A stretch of 10,685 bases of DNA from Deltaproteobacteria bacterium (lineage in GTDB: Bacteria; Desulfobacterota; Desulfobaccia; Desulfobaccales; 0-14-0-80-60-11), in NCBI GenBank assembly GCA_023381945.1, contig JAMCQY010000289.1, positions 1 through 10,685 on the forward strand, given 5' to 3'. Position numbers and translations under genes: made by a program. Numbering within the stretch: position 1 is the first letter of the stretch; every line of letters starts with the position of its first letter. The notes below the pieces were generated by a model that saw only the letters and a program-made list of their open reading frames with translations, did no database searches and was not told the DNA's origin. Shown here piece by piece: positions 1 to 6,226 of this stretch.

Positions 1-380
1 TGCGCTGCAAGATCCTCCAACCGGACGTGGTGGTGGTGCTGGACCCTTCGCTGCTTCGGATTCAGAACCCGCCGGCGGATTTGCGGGAAAATGGCATCAT
101 TGTTTTGAATACTCCCAAGAGCCCGGCCGAGATCCGCCAGGAATATGGCTACAAGCACACCCTGGCCTTGGTGGACGCCAACAAGATCGCCAAGGAGGTG
201 TTGGGGGTTCCCATCGTCAACACTACCATGACCGGCGCGCTGCTCAAAGCCACCGGCGTGGTCAAGATTGAGTCCCTGGAGGGGCCTTTGAAAGACCGTT
301 TCGGCCCCCTGGCTGTGAAGAATTTTAACGCCCTGAACGCGGCATATGAGGCAACTATCATTGAGGAGCGCAAGCCGTGA
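1..380 (+). CDS. porG: 2-oxoacid (pyruvate):ferredoxin oxidoreductase gamma subunit, 3' part
   Basis: This is the C-terminal part (about 125 residues, reading from base 3) of a gamma subunit of four-subunit POR-type enzymes, which oxidise pyruvate and CoA to acetyl-CoA and CO2 and pass electrons to ferredoxin in the cytoplasm. The visible part carries the family-like stretch VPIVNTTMTGALLKATG followed by ESLEGPLKDRFG and a final KNFNALNAAYE helix, as in the ends of PorG/PorC proteins. The start lies upstream of the window. The gene ends in TGA at 378-380, and the GTG of the delta subunit at 377 overlaps it by four bases, so the two are probably translationally coupled. The order gamma-delta-alpha-beta is that known from archaeal and Thermotoga POR operons. 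Specificity for pyruvate rather than another 2-oxoacid cannot be read from this fragment. Confidence 0.9.
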   Translation, partial: RCKILQPDVVVVLDPSLLRIQNPPADLRENGIIVLNTPKSPAEIRQEYGYKHTLALVDANKIAKEVLGVPIVNTTMTGALLKATGVVKIESLEGPLKDRFGPLAVKNFNALNAAYEATIIEERKP

Positions 381-670
381 GTAAACCGTGGGATCAGGTG
401 ACCTGGCAGGAGATCGAGATTGGCGGGGTCCTGACCGAGCCCGGCTCGGCCCGGGCCTACCGCACCGGCGACTGGCGGTCCATGCACCCGATTTGGGATA
501 AAAAGCGCTGCATCAAGTGCGGCGTCTGCTGGACCGTGTGCCCCGAGGCCGGTATCTCCGAGGAACCGGACGGCTATTTCGATATGAATGACTATTGCAA
601 AGGCTGCGGCATCTGCGCCAAAGAATGCGTCACTGGCTGCATCAAAATGGTGCCGGAGGAGGGCTCATGA
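377..670 (+). CDS. porD: 2-oxoacid (pyruvate):ferredoxin oxidoreductase delta subunit, 2x[4Fe-4S] ferredoxin
   Basis: This 97-residue protein is the ferredoxin-like delta subunit, which carries electrons from the thiamine diphosphate site to the external acceptor. It has two clear [4Fe-4S] motifs: Cys45, 48, 51, 55 (CIKCGVCWTVCP) and Cys74, 77, 80, 84 (CKGCGICAKEC). The second motif is followed by Val instead of the usual Pro. The roughly 40-residue N-terminal tail before the first cluster, with a conserved-looking GDWR and HPIWD, fits PorD proteins rather than free ferredoxins. The start is GTG at 377, chosen because GAGGAG lies 8 bases upstream and because it overlaps the gamma stop (GTGA). 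Its own stop overlaps the alpha start (ATGA at 667-670). Confidence 0.93.
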   Translation: MSKPWDQVTWQEIEIGGVLTEPGSARAYRTGDWRSMHPIWDKKRCIKCGVCWTVCPEAGISEEPDGYFDMNDYCKGCGICAKECVTGCIKMVPEEGS

Positions 671-1854
671 GCCTAGCTAAAGCCCATCGAGTCGGCATGG
701 AAGTCTCCATCGCGGTGAGCCATGCGGTGCAACTGGCCCGGGCTGAGGCCATCGCCGCTTATCCCATCACCCCTCAGACCCATATCGTGGAGCATCTTTC
801 CTCAGTGGTGGCCAACGGCGAGTTGGAGGCGGAATTCGTCACGGTGGAATCGGAGCATTCGGCCATCAGCGCCAGCATCGGCGCCTCCGCCACCGGGGCC
901 CGCACCTATACGGCCACCAGTTCCCAGGGTCTGGCCCTGATGCACGAAATTCTCTTCATTGCCTCAGGAATGCGGCTGCCCATCGTCATGACGGTGGCCA
1001 ACCGGGCCTTGTCAGCGCCGCTGTCCATCTGGAACGACCACGGCGACATCATGGCGGAAAGGGACATCGGCTGGATCCAGATCTTCGTGGAGAACGGCCA
1101 GGAATCTTTCGATCACAGCGTCATGGCCTTCAAGATCGCCGAAAATCACCAGGTGCTGCTGCCCACAATTATCAACCTGGACGGCTTCATCCTGACCCAC
1201 GTGGTGGAGCCCATGGAGATGCTGGACCAGGAGACGGTGGATAAGTTCCTGCCACCCATCGTGCCCTATCTCCGGCTGGACCCCAAAAAGCCGGTGACCA
1301 TGGGGGCCTTTGCCATGCCGGAACTCTATACCGAATTCAAGATGGCTCATCAGGACGCCCTGACCCGCTCTTATGACCACATCCTGGAGGTTTGGCGGGA
1401 ATGGGGCGACTTAACCGGCCGTCATTATCAGCCGGTGGAGCGCTACCGCACCGAGGGCGCCAAGATCCTGCTGCTGCTCATGGGTTCCTTGGCTGAAGTA
1501 GCCGAGGAAGCAGTCGACGAGATGCGGGACGAGGGCCTCTCGGTGGGCCTGATCAAGCCCAGACTCTGGCGGCCGTTTCCCTTTAAGGACCTCAGGGATG
1601 CCGTAGCCGGCGCCGATCTGGTCATCGTCTGCGATCGCGCCATGTCCCTGGGCGGCGCAGCCGGACCGGTGCTGGCCGAGGTTCGGAGCGCCCTGTACCC
1701 CCTGGCCGACAAGCCCCAGGTGGTTGGATATACCGTGGGCCTGGGGGGCCGGGACGTGCAGCCCCAGGCCTTTAAAGACATGGTGGCCCACGCCCTAAAA
1801 GAAGTTAAGCAAGGACCTTCGGACGAATTTTACCTGGTGGGGGTGAGAGGCTGA
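667..1854 (+). CDS. porA: 2-oxoacid (pyruvate):ferredoxin oxidoreductase alpha subunit
   Basis: This 395-residue alpha subunit provides the pyrimidine-binding half of the thiamine diphosphate site and much of the substrate pocket. Family motifs visible: AYPITPQT (31-38), VESEHSAISA (60-69), TSSQGLALMHE (84-94), the NRALSAPLSIWNDHGD stretch (112-127), and in the C-terminal domain IKPRLWRPFP (296-305) and CDRAMSLGG (322-330). Length is normal for a separate PorA (about 390-400). An in-frame ATG 24 codons upstream (595) would run through the delta-subunit cluster-binding region. The ATG at 667 is preferred because it follows GGAGGAGGG, overlaps the delta stop as ATGA, and starts where the family does. 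Its TGA shares one base with the beta ATG (TGATG, 1852-1856). Pyruvate is the most likely substrate; 2-ketoisovalerate-type enzymes are the main alternative. Confidence 0.95.
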   Translation: MSLAKAHRVGMEVSIAVSHAVQLARAEAIAAYPITPQTHIVEHLSSVVANGELEAEFVTVESEHSAISASIGASATGARTYTATSSQGLALMHEILFIASGMRLPIVMTVANRALSAPLSIWNDHGDIMAERDIGWIQIFVENGQESFDHSVMAFKIAENHQVLLPTIINLDGFILTHVVEPMEMLDQETVDKFLPPIVPYLRLDPKKPVTMGAFAMPELYTEFKMAHQDALTRSYDHILEVWREWGDLTGRHYQPVERYRTEGAKILLLLMGSLAEVAEEAVDEMRDEGLSVGLIKPRLWRPFPFKDLRDAVAGADLVIVCDRAMSLGGAAGPVLAEVRSALYPLADKPQVVGYTVGLGGRDVQPQAFKDMVAHALKEVKQGPSDEFYLVGVRG

Positions 1855-2843
1855 TGGATAAATTCGGATTCGCAGAAAGCCAAAAGTTCGACACCTACGC
1901 CTCCCGGTTGCTGCCCCGGGAAGAGTTCTTTACTTCGGGGCACCGGGCTTGCCAGGGCTGTGGCGAGGCCCTGGCGGTGCGCCTGGTATGCAAGGCCGTC
2001 GGCAAAGAGGCCATCATCGCCCACGCCACCGGCTGTATGGAGATCGTCTCTTCCGGCATGCCCCAGACCTCCTGGATGCATCCCTGGATCCACGTGGCCT
2101 TTGAAAATACCTCGGCCGTGGCCTCGGGCGTTGACGCCGCTTTGAGAATCCTGGAGCGCAAGGGCAAACTCAGCGGGAAAATGCCCAAGGTAGTGGCCAT
2201 GGGCGGCGACGGCGGCACCAGCGACATCGGCCTCCAGGCCCTCTCCGGGGCCCTGGAACGGGGCACCAATTTCAGCTACTTCTGTTGGGACAACGAAGCC
2301 TACATGAACACCGGCATCCAGCGGTCCAGCGCCACGCCCTTCGGGGCCATGACCACCACCTCGCCTCCGGGGAAAAAGAGTATCGGGCAGTCGCGCTGGA
2401 AGAAGGATATGGTGGCCATCGCCGTGGCCCACGGCATTCCGTATGTAGCCACCGCCTCGCCCAGCTATCCCTTCGACCTGTATTTCAAGGTGCGCAAGGC
2501 CCTGGAGACTCCGGGGCCGGCCTACGTCAGTGTCCTGTCGGTGTGCCCCACCGGTTGGCGCTCCGCCACCGACGTGAGTGTCCGGTTGGGCCGGCTGGCC
2601 GTAGAAACCGCGGTCTTTCCCCTCTATGAGGTGGTGGACGGCAAGTTCAACCTGACGGTGCAGCCTCCCAGGTTGCGGCCCGTCAAGGACTATCTCAAGC
2701 CCCAGGGCCGGTTCCGGCATTTGCGCGACCCTGAGATCAATTTTATCCAGGAGCATATTAAAGCCAACTATGAACTCCTCTTGCAGAAATGCCAGGCGCC
2801 GTTCCCGGAATTCGCTCCGGTTCACATACCTGAGGTAGGTTAA
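1854..2843 (+). CDS. porB: 2-oxoacid (pyruvate):ferredoxin oxidoreductase beta subunit (TPP and [4Fe-4S] binding)
   Basis: This 329-residue beta subunit binds the diphosphate end of thiamine diphosphate and one [4Fe-4S] cluster near it. The cluster ligands are visible as Cys33 and Cys36 (RACQGCGEA), Cys61 (ATGCMEI) and Cys231 (VCPTGW). The thiamine diphosphate/Mg motif is GGDGGTSDIGLQALSG (117-132), closed by WDNEAYMNTG (145-154), followed by the typical QRSSATPFGA. Length agrees with separate PorB proteins. Translation starts at the ATG sharing a base with the porA stop, with GGTGAG/GAGAGG just upstream. The following NuoE-like gene begins one base after the stop at 2841-2843, so the POR genes and the NADH-module genes are physically one transcription unit. 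Confidence 0.95.
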   Translation: MDKFGFAESQKFDTYASRLLPREEFFTSGHRACQGCGEALAVRLVCKAVGKEAIIAHATGCMEIVSSGMPQTSWMHPWIHVAFENTSAVASGVDAALRILERKGKLSGKMPKVVAMGGDGGTSDIGLQALSGALERGTNFSYFCWDNEAYMNTGIQRSSATPFGAMTTTSPPGKKSIGQSRWKKDMVAIAVAHGIPYVATASPSYPFDLYFKVRKALETPGPAYVSVLSVCPTGWRSATDVSVRLGRLAVETAVFPLYEVVDGKFNLTVQPPRLRPVKDYLKPQGRFRHLRDPEINFIQEHIKANYELLLQKCQAPFPEFAPVHIPEVG

Positions 2844-2844
2844 G

Positions 2845-3315
2845 ATGATCAATCAGCCAAGGTTCGATGCCATCCTGGCCCGTCACGAGAACCATCCCGC
2901 CAACCTGATCCCGGTGTTGCAGGAGATTCAGGACGAATTCAATTATCTGCCCAAGGATGAACTGAAGGTGGTGGCGGACAAGCTGCAAGTGCCGCTGACC
3001 CAGGTTTACAGCGTGGCCACCTTTTTCAAGATGTTCTCCCTGGAACCCAAGGGGCGCCACCAGATCCGCGTCTGCCTGGGAACCGCCTGTCACCTGCGGG
3101 GTGGCCAACGCCTGGTGGAAACGGTGTCCCGCCGCCTGGGAGTTGAAGTGGGTCATGCCACCGAGGACCTCAACTTCTCCCTGGAGACGGTGGGCTGCCT
3201 GGGCTCCTGCGCCCAGGCGCCGCTGATGATGGTCGATGACAAGTATTTCGGGCGCATGGCGGTGGACAAGGTTCCCAAGATCCTGAAACTCTATAAAAAA
3301 CAAGACCAAGACTGA
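2845..3315 (+). CDS. nuoE: NuoE/HndA/HydC-like thioredoxin-fold [2Fe-2S] subunit
   Basis: This 156-residue protein belongs to the 24-kDa subunit family of NADH dehydrogenases (NuoE, HoxE, HndA, HydC). It has the N-terminal helical part with NLIPVLQEIQDEFNYLP, the VYSVATFFKMFSLEPKG stretch (54-70), and a thioredoxin-like [2Fe-2S] domain with Cys77, Cys82, Cys118 and Cys122 (CLGTAC and CLGSC), the standard C-x4-C...C-x3-C ligands. Length matches the short NuoE/HndA form. The ATG lies one base after the porB stop with GAGG 9 bases upstream. In known complexes this subunit sits against NuoF and holds a cluster close to its FMN. Next to a POR rather than complex I or hydrogenase genes, it is inferred to be part of a soluble NADH-linked electron module. 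Confidence 0.92.
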   Translation: MINQPRFDAILARHENHPANLIPVLQEIQDEFNYLPKDELKVVADKLQVPLTQVYSVATFFKMFSLEPKGRHQIRVCLGTACHLRGGQRLVETVSRRLGVEVGHATEDLNFSLETVGCLGSCAQAPLMMVDDKYFGRMAVDKVPKILKLYKKQDQD

Positions 3316-3323
3316 GATACGAT

Positions 3324-5177
3324 ATGCCTAAGTTCGAGACGATCAAGCAACTGGAGGAATACCGCAACCGGCTGCTGGCCGGCCGGGATGCCCAGGCGCC
3401 CCAGGTTCTGGTCTGCGGCGGCCCGGGCTGCCTGCCCATGGGGAGCATTGAGGTGGCCGCCGCCTTTCAGCAGGAGCTCAAGCAGCGCGGCTTGGAAGTA
3501 AAAGTCACCCTGAAGGAGAGCGGCTGCCAGGGCCTCTGCGCCAAAGCTGTCAAGGTGACGCTCCGGCCCCAGGAGATCGCTTATCAACAGGTGAAAGCCG
3601 AAGACGTCCCGGAAATCGTCGAGGAGACCCTGGTCAAGGGCAAGGTCCTGGACCGTCTCTGCTATCAGGCGGAAGACGGTGCTGTAAAAGCCAAGAAATC
3701 CGAGATTCCTTTTTATCAGGGACAACAAGCCCTGGTTTTGGGCAAGATGGACCTGGTCGATCCCACCAGCCTGGACGATTACCTGCTGGCGGGAGGCTAT
3801 CAGGCCCTCCAGCAGGTATTCGGCAAAATGAGCCCCGAAGCCGTCATCGATACGGTGGAACGTTCGGGCCTTAGGGGCCGGGGAGGCGGCGGCTTTCTCA
3901 CCGGGCGTAAGTGGCGTCTCTGCCGGCAGGTGGAAGGTTCGGTGAAGTACCTCATCTGCAACGGCGACGAAGGCGACCCCGGGGCCTTCATGGACCGGGC
4001 GGTAATGGAGGGCGATCCCCATGCCGTCCTGGAAGGCATGATCATCGGCGGCTACGCCATCGGCGCCAACCAGGGCTTCGTCTATGTCCGCCATGAATAT
4101 CCCCTGGCAGTGAAGCGCCTGACTCTCGCCATCGGCCAGGCTCGGGCCAGCGGCCTGCTGGGTGCTGATATCATGGGCTCCGGCTTTGATTTCGATATCA
4201 AGATCAGCATGGGAGCCGGGGCTTTTGTCTGTGGTGAGGAAACCGCCCTGATCGCCTCCATGGAAGGCAATATCGGCGAGCCGCGCCCCCGGCCGCCGTT
4301 TCCGGCCCAGCACGGCCTCTGGGGCAAGCCCACGGTCATCAACAACGTGGAGACCTGGGCCAATGTCCCCCAGATCATCAATAACGGCGCCGAGTGGTTC
4401 GCCGCCATCGGCACCGAAAAAAGCAAGGGCACCAAGGTCTTCTCCCTGGTAGGGGCGGTGAATAACACCGGCCTGGTGGAAGTCCCCATGGGCACCACCC
4501 TGCGCCAGATGGTTTATGACCTCGGCGGCGGCATCCGGGGCGGCGGGGAATTTAAGGCGGTCCAAACCGGCGGCCCCTCCGGCGGCTGCATCCCCAAACA
4601 GTACCTGGACCTGCCGGTGGATTACGACAGTCTGCAATCGGTGGGCTCAATCATGGGCTCCGGCGGCATGATCGTTATGGACGAGCACAGCTGCATGGTG
4701 GATGTGGCCCGTTATTTCATGGGTTTTCTCAACGACGAATCCTGTGGTAAGTGCACCCCCTGCCGGGAAGGCACCAAACACCTCCTGGAGATCCTCACGG
4801 ATATCACCAAGGGGGAAGGCAAGCCGGAGCACCTGGCGCTGATGGAAGAGCTCTGCCTCACCATGAAGGACGCCTCTCTTTGCGGCCTGGGCATGAGCGC
4901 CGCCAACCCGGTGCTCAGCACCATGAAATATTTCCGGGAGGAATACGAGGCTCACATCTTCCACAAAAAATGTCCAGCCCTGGTCTGCCGGCCGCTGTTG
5001 AAATACACCATCGATCCGGAAACCTGCACCGGTTGCCTGGCCTGCGTGCGGGAGTGCCCGGCGGACGCCATCCACGGCGAGGCCGGCGAACCCCAGGAAC
5101 TCGACCAGGAGCTCTGCGTCAAATGCGGCATGTGCTACGCTATGTGTAAATTCGAAGCAGTCAAGGTAGAATCATGA
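3324..5177 (+). CDS. nuoF: NuoF/HndC/HydB-like NADH-binding flavoprotein with extra N- and C-terminal Fe-S domains
   Basis: This 617-residue flavoprotein is the predicted NAD(H) site. Domains in order: an N-terminal thioredoxin-like [2Fe-2S] domain (Cys31, 36, 68, 72); the FMN/NADH core with GLRGRGGGGFLTGRKW (182-197), NGDEGDPGAFMDR (213-225) and GAGAFVCGEETALI (297-310); an SLBB-like segment; the [4Fe-4S] domain CGKCTPCREG with Cys474, 477, 480 and 520; then a CPALVC pair (550/555) and a C-terminal 2x[4Fe-4S] ferredoxin (Cys568, 571, 574, 578 and 598, 601, 604, 608). Complex I NuoF (about 440 residues) lacks both extra ends. This long layout is that of HndC/HydB in NAD(P)-linked, often electron-bifurcating, hydrogenases. 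No hydrogenase is present here; the partner is POR. The ATG is 8 bases after the nuoE-like stop, with a weak ribosome-binding site. The stop overlaps the next start (ATGA). Confidence 0.93.
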   Translation: MPKFETIKQLEEYRNRLLAGRDAQAPQVLVCGGPGCLPMGSIEVAAAFQQELKQRGLEVKVTLKESGCQGLCAKAVKVTLRPQEIAYQQVKAEDVPEIVEETLVKGKVLDRLCYQAEDGAVKAKKSEIPFYQGQQALVLGKMDLVDPTSLDDYLLAGGYQALQQVFGKMSPEAVIDTVERSGLRGRGGGGFLTGRKWRLCRQVEGSVKYLICNGDEGDPGAFMDRAVMEGDPHAVLEGMIIGGYAIGANQGFVYVRHEYPLAVKRLTLAIGQARASGLLGADIMGSGFDFDIKISMGAGAFVCGEETALIASMEGNIGEPRPRPPFPAQHGLWGKPTVINNVETWANVPQIINNGAEWFAAIGTEKSKGTKVFSLVGAVNNTGLVEVPMGTTLRQMVYDLGGGIRGGGEFKAVQTGGPSGGCIPKQYLDLPVDYDSLQSVGSIMGSGGMIVMDEHSCMVDVARYFMGFLNDESCGKCTPCREGTKHLLEILTDITKGEGKPEHLALMEELCLTMKDASLCGLGMSAANPVLSTMKYFREEYEAHIFHKKCPALVCRPLLKYTIDPETCTGCLACVRECPADAIHGEAGEPQELDQELCVKCGMCYAMCKFEAVKVES

Positions 5178-5890
5178 GCGAACTCAATCTGACCATTGAC
5201 GGCCAAATAGTGAAGTCCCAGCCTGGCCTCAGCGTTTTGCTGGCAGCCCGGGAGCACGGGATCGACATTCCCACCCTCTGTTACCATGACGACCTTAAAC
5301 CCGAGGGCCATTGCCGCTTATGCGTGGTGGAAATCGGCCCGCCGAACCGCACCCGCCTGGTGAACTCTTGCACCTATCCGGTGGAGGAAGGGCTCATCGT
5401 CCAGACCCAATCCGAAAAGGTGTTGGCCTCCCGTCGTATGGTCCTGGAGCTGCTTATGGCCCAGGCCCCGGCCGCGGAACTCATCCGGCAAATGGCCGCG
5501 GACATGGGTATTCACGAGACTCGCTTTAAGCCGGGCCACCCTCAACAACGCTGCATTCTCTGCGCCCAGTGCGTCCGCACCTGCCGGGAAATCGTTGGGG
5601 TCAGCGCCATCAGCATGGCCTTCCGCACCCCGAAGAAGCACGTGGCCACGCCCTTCAATGAGCCCTCCGAGGCCTGCATCGGCTGCGGCTCCTGCGTCTT
5701 CGTCTGCCCCACCAACGTCATCGCTTACAGCGAAAAGGACGGCGTCCGCACCGTCTGGGGCCGCCATTTCGAACTGCAAGCCTGTAAGGTCTGCGGCACC
5801 TACATCGCTCCCAAGGCCCAACTGGAGCATTGGGCCAAAATCACCGGCGACCCGGTGGAGAGCTTTTTCGTGTGCCGGGATTGCAGGTAG
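5174..5890 (+). CDS. HoxU/NuoG-N-terminus-like ferredoxin subunit with [2Fe-2S], two [4Fe-4S] and a C-terminal CxxC pair
   Basis: This 238-residue iron-sulfur protein resembles the N-terminal part of NuoG, HydA or HndD and the stand-alone HoxU diaphorase subunit. It has a plant-type [2Fe-2S] domain (Cys36, 47, 50, 66), then two [4Fe-4S] motifs, Cys127, 130, 133, 137 (CILCAQCVRTC) and Cys168, 171, 174, 178 (CIGCGSCVFVCP). The segment between them and the [2Fe-2S] domain (about 90-120) contains no cysteine, so the His/Cys-ligated cluster usual in NuoG and HoxU seems absent. The last 35 residues add CKVC (204-207) and a terminal CRDC (234-237), which could bind zinc or a cluster. No H-cluster or molybdopterin domain follows. 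The ATG overlaps the nuoF-like stop and has AAGG 7 bases upstream. It is the last gene of the operon and is inferred to link the flavoprotein to POR or to ferredoxin. Confidence 0.85.
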   Translation: MSELNLTIDGQIVKSQPGLSVLLAAREHGIDIPTLCYHDDLKPEGHCRLCVVEIGPPNRTRLVNSCTYPVEEGLIVQTQSEKVLASRRMVLELLMAQAPAAELIRQMAADMGIHETRFKPGHPQQRCILCAQCVRTCREIVGVSAISMAFRTPKKHVATPFNEPSEACIGCGSCVFVCPTNVIAYSEKDGVRTVWGRHFELQACKVCGTYIAPKAQLEHWAKITGDPVESFFVCRDCR

Positions 5891-5917
5891 TTAGAGGAAT
5901 AATCGGCTTAACTTTGG

Positions 5918-5946
5918 GGGCGGTTCTCGAACCGCCCTTATGTTTT
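5918..5946 (+). terminator. Hairpin terminator after the POR/NADH operon
   Basis: A perfect 9-bp stem (GGGCGGTTC at 5918-5926, GAACCGCCC at 5929-5937; in practice a 4-base loop) lies 27 bases after the last stop codon of the operon and is followed by TTATGTTTT. The T-tract is interrupted, so it may be a weak intrinsic terminator backed up by the stronger hairpin at 6155-6182. Confidence 0.65.
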
Positions 5947-6010
5947 AACTGATGGACAAATTATAGCGATTGCCAAAAGTTTTTTCCCTCATGGCGCATG
6001 GTCCAAAACC

Positions 6011-6104
6011 AAAATCCCCCCTAACCCCCCTTTTCCAAAGGGGGGGAACTTACGGAATTACTTTAAAAAGTCCCCCTTTGAAAAAGGGGGATTTAGGGGG
6101 ATTT
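6011..6104. repeat. 94-bp nested inverted repeat, REP/MITE-like
   Basis: The left arm (from 6011) and the reverse complement of the right arm (from 6104) both read AAATCCCCC(C)TAA(A/C), then a C-run, T-run, CAAA, G-run and an ACTT-like end, so the whole element is an imperfect palindrome with arms of about 40 bases. Each arm is also a hairpin by itself: CCCCCCTTT/AAAGGGGGG (6025-6033 with 6037-6045) and CCCCCTTT/AAAGGGGG (6072-6079 with 6083-6090), each with a 3-base loop. AAAACC occurs just outside both ends (6005-6010 and 6107-6112), which could be a target duplication or chance. Elements of this general C-run/G-run form are common in intergenic DNA of many bacteria. It has no coding capacity and would need a transposase in trans if mobile. 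Confidence 0.8.
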
Positions 6105-6154
6105 AAAAAACCATTAATCGGAAAGAATTTATGGCAAACCCTAAAAAGGTGGTG

Positions 6155-6182
6155 GGCGGGCCTCTGTGCCCGCCTTTTATTT
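6155..6182 (+). terminator. GC-rich hairpin with T-tract, likely intrinsic terminator
   Basis: A perfect 7-bp stem GGCGGGC (6155-6161) / GCCCGCC (6168-6174) with loop CTCTGT is followed directly by TTTTATTT (6175-6182), a good intrinsic terminator for + strand transcription. On the other strand a T5 run (opposite 6143-6147) lies seven bases past the stem, so it may also stop transcription coming from the diguanylate cyclase gene. It sits between two convergent units, which is where a two-way terminator is expected. Confidence 0.75.
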
Positions 6183-6226
6183 GGGATGACATACTTGCGT
6201 CCTCAGTGACCTCTGCGGTGAAATCA

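Larger units (their letters stand above)
5891..6226. other. 336-base non-coding gap with hairpins and a nested inverted repeat
   Basis: No convincing gene is seen in this stretch between the converging POR/NADH operon and the diguanylate cyclase gene. It contains a hairpin right behind the operon (5918-5946), a G/C-run nested inverted repeat (6011-6104), a second hairpin with T-tract (6155-6182), and a short CCTC-type motif repeated about 12 bases apart (6194-6224). Base composition outside the hairpins is more AT-rich than the flanking genes. A small open frame from 5970 only translates the inverted repeat and is not listed. Confidence 0.75.

Noticed and set aside
595..666. Upstream in-frame ATG that would lengthen the POR alpha subunit by 24 residues
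   Set aside because: It lies inside the delta-subunit gene over its second cluster motif. The ATG at 667 has a strong GGAGGAGGG and the stop/start overlap.
1830..2852. Long - strand open frame opposite porB
   Set aside because: It is antisense to a certain gene, Gly/His-rich in the way GC-rich shadow frames are, and has no recognisable domain.
3291..4637. 448-codon - strand open frame opposite the NuoF-like gene
   Set aside because: It is a shadow frame in GC-rich DNA. The + strand product has all expected motifs in the right order, and the antisense product has none.
2845..5890. Respiratory complex I (nuo) operon
   Set aside because: Only NuoE-, NuoF- and short NuoG-like proteins are present. 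The membrane and quinone-site subunits are absent and the NuoF-like protein has hydrogenase-type extra domains.
5174..5890. [FeFe] hydrogenase large subunit
   Set aside because: The protein has similar N-terminal Fe-S domains but ends at 238 residues with no H-cluster cysteine motifs.
6011..6104. CRISPR array, because of the repeated C-run and G-run units
   Set aside because: There are only two units in opposite orientation, with no regular spacers and no cas genes.
5970..6209. Small + strand open frame of 79 codons translating to a Lys/Pro/Gly-rich peptide with SPLTPLFQRGG and SPPLKKGDLGGF
   Set aside because: It reads straight through the nested inverted repeat. Peptides of this kind are the usual false translation of such repeats, and there is no ribosome-binding site or domain.
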